Assembly: GCA_958421035.1 (NCBI GenBank)
Contig: CATZKS010000013.1
Span: 1 to 27,436 of the forward strand
Length of the DNA: 27,436 nucleotides
Direction of reading: 5' to 3'
DNA from: an uncultured Collinsella sp.
Lineage (GTDB): Bacteria; Actinomycetota; Coriobacteriia; Coriobacteriales; Coriobacteriaceae
Below the pieces are notes generated by a model. The model saw only the letters and a list, made by a program, of their open reading frames with translations, did no database searches and had not been told where the DNA came from. Shown here piece after piece: positions 22,696 through 27,436 of this stretch. How positions within the stretch are numbered: the stretch's first letter is position 1; every line of letters begins with the position of its first letter. The translations under genes were made by a program, and so were the position numbers.

Positions 22696-22911
22696 ATCCC
22701 TATAAAACCAGCAGGTCAAAGCCAATTTGCGGGACAAAATACAAAGCCGCCGTCGCCCTCCCATAGCGCACTTTGCCACAGAAAAGTGCGAGACTTCGGT
22801 ATGCGGTATCAAGCAATCGTTATTCGGGTCTTTGGGAATCCGCGTGATTAAATGCACGGCAATGGGTACATAGCCAGTACAGTAAGTCCCCGAGGCAGAT
22901 TGGAGCCACGT
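22696..22911 (+). promoter_or_regulatory. Leader region of the hpf gene
   Basis: This 216-bp gap holds a perfect 8-bp hairpin (CGCACTTT 22767-22774 with AAAGTGCG 22783-22790) and a GATTGGAG ribosome binding site before the ATG. I see no convincing -35/-10 pair, although a promoter must lie here because a terminator ends just upstream. Confidence 0.35.
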
Positions 22912-23496
22912 ATGGATATCAAGGTTTCTGGACGCAAGACGACGGTAACCGATGCTCTGCGTGCGCATGTGGATGAGAAGATCGGCGAGGCGCTCAAGGT
23001 TTTCGATATCGAGCCCATGACAGTCGACGTCGTGCTTCGTTATGAGAAGAACCCCTCGAACCCCAACCCGGCAATCGTCGAGGTTACGGTTCGCGCTCGC
23101 GGTTCGGTGATTCGCGTTGCCGAGCACGGTGCAGATATGTACGCCGCCATCGACCTCTCCGCCGATAAGGTCACCCGCCAGCTGCGCAAGTTCAAGACCA
23201 AGGTCGTGGACAACCGCCAGGGCGGTGCCAGCGCGGCGGATGTCGCACCGGTCGAGCGCGTCGAGGATCTGGCCGACCTGCTGCTGCCCGAGGAGGAGGA
23301 CGACCTGCTCGTCCGCGAGAAGGTTATCGACGTCACCCCGATGACTGAGGAGCAGGCGCTGGTGCAGACAGATCTGCTGGGCCACGACTTCTACGTGTTC
23401 GAGAACGCGACGACTGGCCTCATCAATGTGGTGTATCACCGTAAGAATGGTGGATATGGCATCATCAAGCCCCGAATCGAAACACTTGACGAGTAA
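22912..23496 (+). CDS. hpf: Ribosome hibernation promoting factor, long form (RaiA/HPF)
   Basis: Long HPF dimerises 70S ribosomes into inactive 100S particles in stationary phase or stress. The 194-residue product has the N-terminal S30AE domain (MDIKVSGRKTTVTDALRAHVDEKIGEALKVF through RQLRKFKTKVVD, about 1-98), an acidic linker, and the C-terminal dimerisation domain (about 133-190; VIDVTPMTEEQALVQTDLLGHDFYVFENATTGLINVVYHRKNGGYGIIKP). ATG 22912 follows GGAG; a longer ORF beginning at 22852 adds unrelated residues and is rejected. The structured RNA at 21259-21580 is about 1.3 kb upstream, the usual neighbourhood for a raiA RNA though with a lipoprotein gene in between. Confidence 0.95.
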   Translation: MDIKVSGRKTTVTDALRAHVDEKIGEALKVFDIEPMTVDVVLRYEKNPSNPNPAIVEVTVRARGSVIRVAEHGADMYAAIDLSADKVTRQLRKFKTKVVDNRQGGASAADVAPVERVEDLADLLLPEEEDDLLVREKVIDVTPMTEEQALVQTDLLGHDFYVFENATTGLINVVYHRKNGGYGIIKPRIETLDE

Positions 23497-23500
23497 AATA

Positions 23501-23557
23501 CGTTAACTTGCATGAGTTAACGGTTGGCGGCCATCCCATGCGGGTGGCCGCCTTTTT
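23501..23557 (+). terminator. Dyad and intrinsic terminator after hpf
   Basis: The terminator stem is GGCGGCCA (23526-23533) with TGGCCGCC (23545-23552), followed by five T residues. Just before it CGTTAAC (23501-23507) and GTTAACG (23515-23521) form a second perfect 7-bp inverted repeat whose role is unknown. Confidence 0.87.
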
Positions 23558-23575
23558 ACGTAAGGAGTCGCTTTG

Positions 23576-24529
23576 ATGGACAAGGCCGCATCCGCCGGTC
23601 ATTCGAACCGTTGCCGCATCGTCGTCGATACCTGCTGCGACTTTAGCCCCGAGGTCGCTGCGAACCTCGATGTCGATATCCTGGGTTTCCCCTTCATTAT
23701 CGATGGCGAAGAGCGCACGGACGATATCTGGTCGAGCATCACGCCCAAAGAGTTCTACGACCGCATGCGCGCCGGCGCTCGCGTGTCTACCTCCGCCGTG
23801 TCGCTCGGTCGCTATATCGAGTTCTTTACCGAGTGTGCCAAAGAAGGTACGCCCACGGTCTACCTGTGCTTTACCTCGGCGCTGTCGTCGAGCTACAACT
23901 CCGCGTGCCAGGCGGCGGACGCCGTGCGCGCCGAGTATCCCGATTTTGAGCTGTACGTGGTCGACAACGCTCTGCCCTGCGCGACCGGCGCGCTCTTGGC
24001 GCTCGAGGCCGTGCGCCAGCGTTCGGCGGGACTGACCGCCAAGCAGCTGGTCGATTGGGCAAACGAGGCAAAGACCTACGTCCACGGCTACTTTACGCTC
24101 GAGAGCTTTGACGCGCTGGCTGCCGGCGGCCGCATTCCGCCCGCGGCGGCGCAGCTCACGGCAAAGCTCGATGTCAAGCCCGAGCTCTCCTACGACCTGG
24201 CCGGCTCGCTGTCGCTGATCGGCGTCAACCGCGGCCGCAAGAAGGCGCTCAAGTCCATCCTCAAGTCGTTCCGCGAGAACTACGTGCCCGATCGCACCAT
24301 GCCCATCGCCATCATGACGGCCGATGCCGAGAAGGACGGCGACTGGCTCGAAGCCGCCATCCGCAAGGAGGAGGGCTGCGCCGACGTCACGATCATTCGC
24401 AGCTCCGTGGGCCCCACCATCGGCTCGCATGTGGGCCCCGGCATGGTGGCCTGCGCGTTTTGGGGTAAGAACCGCGCCGACAAGGCGTCGCTTTCCGACC
24501 GCATCGCCCGCCGCGTGCGCGGCCAGTAG
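23576..24529 (+). CDS. DegV family fatty-acid-binding protein
   Basis: DegV (FakB-type) proteins bind a fatty acid and present it to the fatty acid kinase FakA for phosphorylation and entry into lipid synthesis. The 317-residue protein has the N-terminal VVDTCCDFSPEVAANLDVDILGFPFIIDGE block, the STSAVSLGRYIEFF block, the SSSYNSACQAA helix and the closing SSVGPTIGSHVGPGMVACAFWG, all typical. ATG 23576 is chosen because TAAGGAG is 8 nt upstream. It is preceded by the hpf terminator, so it has its own promoter or reads through. No fakA gene is in the window. Confidence 0.93.
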   Translation: MDKAASAGHSNRCRIVVDTCCDFSPEVAANLDVDILGFPFIIDGEERTDDIWSSITPKEFYDRMRAGARVSTSAVSLGRYIEFFTECAKEGTPTVYLCFTSALSSSYNSACQAADAVRAEYPDFELYVVDNALPCATGALLALEAVRQRSAGLTAKQLVDWANEAKTYVHGYFTLESFDALAAGGRIPPAAAQLTAKLDVKPELSYDLAGSLSLIGVNRGRKKALKSILKSFRENYVPDRTMPIAIMTADAEKDGDWLEAAIRKEEGCADVTIIRSSVGPTIGSHVGPGMVACAFWGKNRADKASLSDRIARRVRGQ

Positions 24530-24627
24530 GCAAGCGCTGCGTCCGTAATCGCCCTCGACTCACAGCCCAAACGCTGGCACCGAGTATTCAACCTGGTAAT
24601 AACACCCAACCTAAAAGGAAAGGTTTC

Positions 24628-25707
24628 ATGGCAAACAAGCTCTCCGTCGCATTTATCGGCACCGGAATCATGGGTGCCCCCATCGCCGGTCACATCCTGG
24701 ATGCCGGCTATCCCGTCACGGTCAACAACCGCACCAAGTCCAAGGCTGCCGCGCTTATCGAGCGCGGTGCCGCTTGGGCCGATACGCCGGCCGATGCCGT
24801 GGCTAACGCCGATGTTGTCTTTACCATGGTGGGCTATCCCTCCGAGGTCGAGGAGCTCTACCTGGCGGGCGACGGCCTGCTCGCGTGCACTAAACCCGGC
24901 GCGGTCCTGATCGACCTTACCACGAGCTCGCCCGAGTTGGCGCGCGACATTGCCGAGGCCGCCCAGGTTTCTGGTCGCATGGCGTTTGACTGCCCCGTCA
25001 CCGGCGGCGAGTCGGGTGCTATCGCCGGCACGCTCACGGCTATCGTGGGCGCTACCGAGAACGACATCGCGCCGGTCCGCGATATCCTTTCCACCTTTGC
25101 GGCAAACATCTGCTGCTTCGATGGCGCCGGCAAGGGCCAGGCTGCCAAGCTCGCCAACCAGGTGTCGCTGGGCGCCTGCATGGTCGGCATGGCAGACGCC
25201 ATGGCATTTGCCGAGCTGAGCGGCCTTGACCTGGAGAAGACCCGTCAGATGATCCTGGGCGGCACCGGTAAGTCCGGCGCCATGGAGAGCCTGGCGCCCA
25301 AGGCGCTCGACGGCGACTACAAGCCCGGCTTTATGGTCGAGCACTTCATTAAGGACCTGCGCCTGGCGCTCGCTTACGCCGACGATCGCGAGCTCGCGCT
25401 GCCCGGCGCCGACGTGGCCTTTACGCTCTACGACATGCTCGACGCCATCGGTGGCGCCAAGCTGGGCACCCAGGCCATCACGGTCCTCTACAAGGAGGAG
25501 GCCGACGCCATTGCCGCCGGTCTGGACTGGTCGCAGTATCGTCCCGAGGAGCACGGTGCTCACGAGGAAGGCTGCGGTTGCGGCGAGCACGGCGACGACC
25601 ACGAGTGCGGTTGCGGCCACCACCATGGCGAGGACCACGAGTGCTGCGGCGGCCACGGCCATGACGACGGCCACGAGTGCTGCTGCGGCCATCATCACGG
25701 GGAGTAG
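24628..25707 (+). CDS. Beta-hydroxyacid dehydrogenase with a His/Cys-rich C-terminal tail
   Basis: The first 300 residues form an NAD(P)-dependent dehydrogenase of the 3-hydroxyisobutyrate/tartronate semialdehyde reductase family: nucleotide-binding FIGTGIMGAPIAGH (G11, G13, G16), substrate motif DCPVTGGESGA, and catalytic K174 in GKGQAAKLANQ. It would oxidise or reduce a small beta-hydroxyacid in the cytoplasm; the exact substrate is not clear. From residue 309 a 51-residue tail holds 14 His and 9 Cys in HEC-type repeats, an unusual metal-binding extension. AAAGGAAAGG precedes the ATG. A membrane protein gene starts 5 bp after its stop. Confidence 0.9.
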   Translation: MANKLSVAFIGTGIMGAPIAGHILDAGYPVTVNNRTKSKAAALIERGAAWADTPADAVANADVVFTMVGYPSEVEELYLAGDGLLACTKPGAVLIDLTTSSPELARDIAEAAQVSGRMAFDCPVTGGESGAIAGTLTAIVGATENDIAPVRDILSTFAANICCFDGAGKGQAAKLANQVSLGACMVGMADAMAFAELSGLDLEKTRQMILGGTGKSGAMESLAPKALDGDYKPGFMVEHFIKDLRLALAYADDRELALPGADVAFTLYDMLDAIGGAKLGTQAITVLYKEEADAIAAGLDWSQYRPEEHGAHEEGCGCGEHGDDHECGCGHHHGEDHECCGGHGHDDGHECCCGHHHGE

Positions 25708-25712
25708 CGCCC

Positions 25713-26141
25713 ATGAGCTGGACGTTCGTGGTGCTCGCGCTGGTGCTCTTTCTCTTTGCGATCTACATCGGCTTTTTGTGCGGCCAGTGGGCGTGCGAAA
25801 AGCGCGTCATCACCAAGCGCGACTACTGGATCGCCAATTTTGCAGGTGCGGCGGCAGTCGTCCTGCTAACCTGGGTGTTTTCGCTGTTCCCGCTGGTGCA
25901 GTTTGCGCCGATCGGCTGGCTCGGCGGCTTTATCGCCGGCCTTAAGATGAGCTTTGGCGAGTCCGTCGGCCCGTGGCGCAAGCACGACGAGGTCTTTAAC
26001 GTCAACAAGGCACACCGCGCCGCCGCCGACGCGGGCGACGCCGAGGAGCGTCGCCGTGCGCGTCACAATGGCGCGGCCGACCGACAGCTCATCTCGGTCA
26101 CCGATGACAGCAAGGGTGCTGGCAAGCACGCTAAGAAATAG
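25713..26141 (+). CDS. Small membrane protein of unknown function
   Basis: The 142-residue protein has a hydrophobic N-terminal segment (about 4-24), a second (42-62) and a shorter third (66-80), then a charged hydrophilic C-terminal part rich in Arg, Asp and Lys. I do not recognise a family. It follows the dehydrogenase by 5 bp with its ribosome binding site (GGGGAG) inside the end of that gene, so the two are coupled. The HEAT-like gene follows 15 bp later. Cotranscription with a metal-tailed dehydrogenase is suggestive but does not define a role. Confidence 0.85.
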   Translation: MSWTFVVLALVLFLFAIYIGFLCGQWACEKRVITKRDYWIANFAGAAAVVLLTWVFSLFPLVQFAPIGWLGGFIAGLKMSFGESVGPWRKHDEVFNVNKAHRAAADAGDAEERRRARHNGAADRQLISVTDDSKGAGKHAKK

Positions 26142-26156
26142 TAAGAAGAGGTAACT

Positions 26157-26855
26157 ATGGCAGAAAACAAAGACGAACAGCTCACCGACGAGGAGCTGGC
26201 ACAGCTTCAGCTGGCAGAGGAGAACGAGAACGCCGTCGACCGTCTGGTCAAGGAGCTCGGCTGCCCCACGCGCCGCATCCGCCAGTTTGCCGCCCGCGTG
26301 CTGCACCTGCTTGCCGAGCGCGATCCGCAGCGCGTCGTGCCCTGCGTGCCCGCGCTGATCGAGGCGCTCGACCGCCCCGAGGCGCAGACCCGCTGGGAGG
26401 CCCTCGATGCCCTGACGGCGCTCGCCACCACCTGCCCCGAGCAGCTGGGCGATGCCTTTGAGGGCGCCGAGACCGCGCTGTTCGACGAGATCTCCTCCAC
26501 GCTGCGCTATGCCGCCTTCCGCCTGCTGTGCGTGTGGGGTGCCACGAGCGTCGAGCGTTCGCGCGAGGCTTGGCCCATCCTGGACGAGGCCATCCAGTGC
26601 TACCACGGCGACCTTGAGTATCGCGACATGCTCGGTTGCCTGTACGAGTTTTGCCAGGGCGAGATCGACGCCGAGGTTGCCGAGAAGCTCGCGCTGCGCC
26701 TTAAGTTCGATGCCGAGAACGGTAAGGGCAGCTATCTCAAGGCCCGTTCGAGCGAGATTTGCGAAATGCTTGTTAAACGTTTTGGCCTGGATCTCTCCAA
26801 AAAGAAGAAGCGTGCTAGCGTTAAAAAATCTGACGACGCCGAAGACGAGGAGTAA
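26157..26855 (+). CDS. HEAT-repeat-like protein of unknown function
   Basis: The 232-residue protein is almost all helical, with paired helices typical of HEAT repeats (RRIRQFAARVLHLLAERDPQRVVPCVPALIEALDRPEAQTRWEALDALTALATTCPEQL, residues about 39-97). These scaffolds usually bind proteins. The start and end are highly charged (acidic N-terminus; KKKKR then an acidic C-terminus). AAGAAGAGG precedes the ATG. It lies in a run with the dehydrogenase and membrane protein upstream and isocitrate dehydrogenase 6 bp downstream. Confidence 0.85.
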   Translation: MAENKDEQLTDEELAQLQLAEENENAVDRLVKELGCPTRRIRQFAARVLHLLAERDPQRVVPCVPALIEALDRPEAQTRWEALDALTALATTCPEQLGDAFEGAETALFDEISSTLRYAAFRLLCVWGATSVERSREAWPILDEAIQCYHGDLEYRDMLGCLYEFCQGEIDAEVAEKLALRLKFDAENGKGSYLKARSSEICEMLVKRFGLDLSKKKKRASVKKSDDAEDEE

Positions 26856-26861
26856 CAGATT

Positions 26862-27436
26862 ATGGCGCACGATGTAGTCCTGATTCCCGGTGACGGTATT
26901 GGTCCCGAGATTACGCAGGCCATGCGCCGCGTGGTCGAGGCCACCGGTGTCCAGATCAACTGGAATGTCCAGGAGGCCGGCGCCGGCGTCATGGACGAGT
27001 TTGGCACGCCGCTGCCCCAGCACGTGCTCGACGCGGTCGCCGAGACCAAGGTTGCCATCAAGGGCCCCATCACCACGCCGGTCGGCACGGGTTTCCGCAG
27101 CGTTAACGTCGCCCTGCGCAAGCACTTTGACCTGTACGCCTGCGTGCGCCCCTGCCTGTCGCAGCCGGGCGACGGCTCGCGCTTCCGCGACGTCGACCTG
27201 GTCATCGTGCGCGAGAACACCGAGGACCTCTACGCCGGCATCGAGTTCGATGAGGGCGCTGCCGAGGTTGAGGAGCTCTCGCAGCTTGTCGAGCGCTCGG
27301 GTCAGAAGACCTTCGCCGCTGATTCCGCCATTTCAATTAAGCCGATCTCCATCGCCAAGAGCCGCCGCATTGTGGAGTATGCCTTTGAGTATGCCCGCCG
27401 CTGCGGCCGCAAAAAGGTGACGGCCGTGCACAAGGC
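26862..27436 (+). CDS. Isocitrate/isopropylmalate dehydrogenase family, N-terminal part (partial)
   Basis: The frame is open from ATG 26862 to the end of the window, giving the first 191 residues. [18 protein letters not shown] is the family start, [31 protein letters not shown] includes the substrate-binding serine and arginines, and [16 protein letters not shown] favours isocitrate (NAD-dependent or homoisocitrate-like) over isopropylmalate. It would oxidatively decarboxylate isocitrate to 2-oxoglutarate in the cytoplasm. A GAGGAG ribosome binding site within the end of the HEAT gene precedes the ATG. The dinucleotide-binding half lies outside the window, so cofactor preference cannot be read. 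Confidence 0.9.
   Translation, partial: MAHDVVLIPGDGIGPEITQAMRRVVEATGVQINWNVQEAGAGVMDEFGTPLPQHVLDAVAETKVAIKGPITTPVGTGFRSVNVALRKHFDLYACVRPCLSQPGDGSRFRDVDLVIVRENTEDLYAGIEFDEGAAEVEELSQLVERSGQKTFAADSAISIKPISIAKSRRIVEYAFEYARRCGRKKVTAVHK

Noticed and set aside
24280..25698. A 472-codon minus-strand frame opposite the dehydrogenase
   Set aside because: Antisense of a complete, recognised gene. The hydrophobic start arises from the reverse of the His/Cys tail codons.
25555..25706. Tandem repeat or CRISPR-like array at the end of the dehydrogenase gene
   Set aside because: The periodicity comes from His/Cys/Gly codons within one open frame; units are irregular and there are no spacers.

Overview
The window (27,436 bp, G+C-rich) reads as core chromosome of a gut actinobacterium of the class Coriobacteriia, most likely Collinsella. 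That is inferred from codon bias, the archaeal-type topoisomerase I, a long-form HPF, the class II pyrophosphatase and a PF12897-type aminotransferase. Identity was judged by reading proteins, not by database search. There is no phage, plasmid, CRISPR array, tRNA or rRNA.

Layout. 1-480: C-terminus of a PcrA/UvrD helicase. 768-2494 (minus strand): a GntR/UTRA regulator followed by mannose-6-phosphate isomerase. Divergently from 2831: a ROK sugar kinase, preceded by a structured leader that ends in a terminator. 3951-6840: class II pyrophosphatase, NhaA antiporter (again with a leader terminator) and a small unknown gene on the minus strand. 6991-8676: aminotransferase and a STAS anti-anti-sigma protein. 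8831-13948: tatA/B, tatC, hypA, hypB and topoisomerase I, closely packed; the pairing of Tat export with nickel insertion suggests an exported [NiFe] enzyme encoded elsewhere. 14093-15076 (minus): a zinc-ribbon membrane protein. 15323-18820: tmk, holB and ricT, the same order as in Bacillus. 18923-20850: a ComF-like phosphoribosyltransferase and a nuclease-fold protein. 20886-21102: a palindrome-ended repeat element. 21259-21580: a highly structured RNA behind a near-consensus promoter, probably the raiA RNA. Then come a solute-binding lipoprotein, the RaiA/HPF hibernation factor and a DegV protein. 24628-27436: a beta-hydroxyacid dehydrogenase with a His/Cys-rich tail, a small membrane protein, a HEAT-like protein and the start of an isocitrate dehydrogenase.

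The most interesting signals are non-coding: the probable raiA RNA lying between comF and the hpf/raiA gene, two leaders with aptamer-like stems plus a terminator (before the ROK kinase and nhaA), a hairpin that buries the comF ribosome binding site, and several families of perfect intergenic palindromes. Among proteins, the metal-binding tail on the dehydrogenase and the archaeal-type topoisomerase with a histone-H1-like tail stand out.
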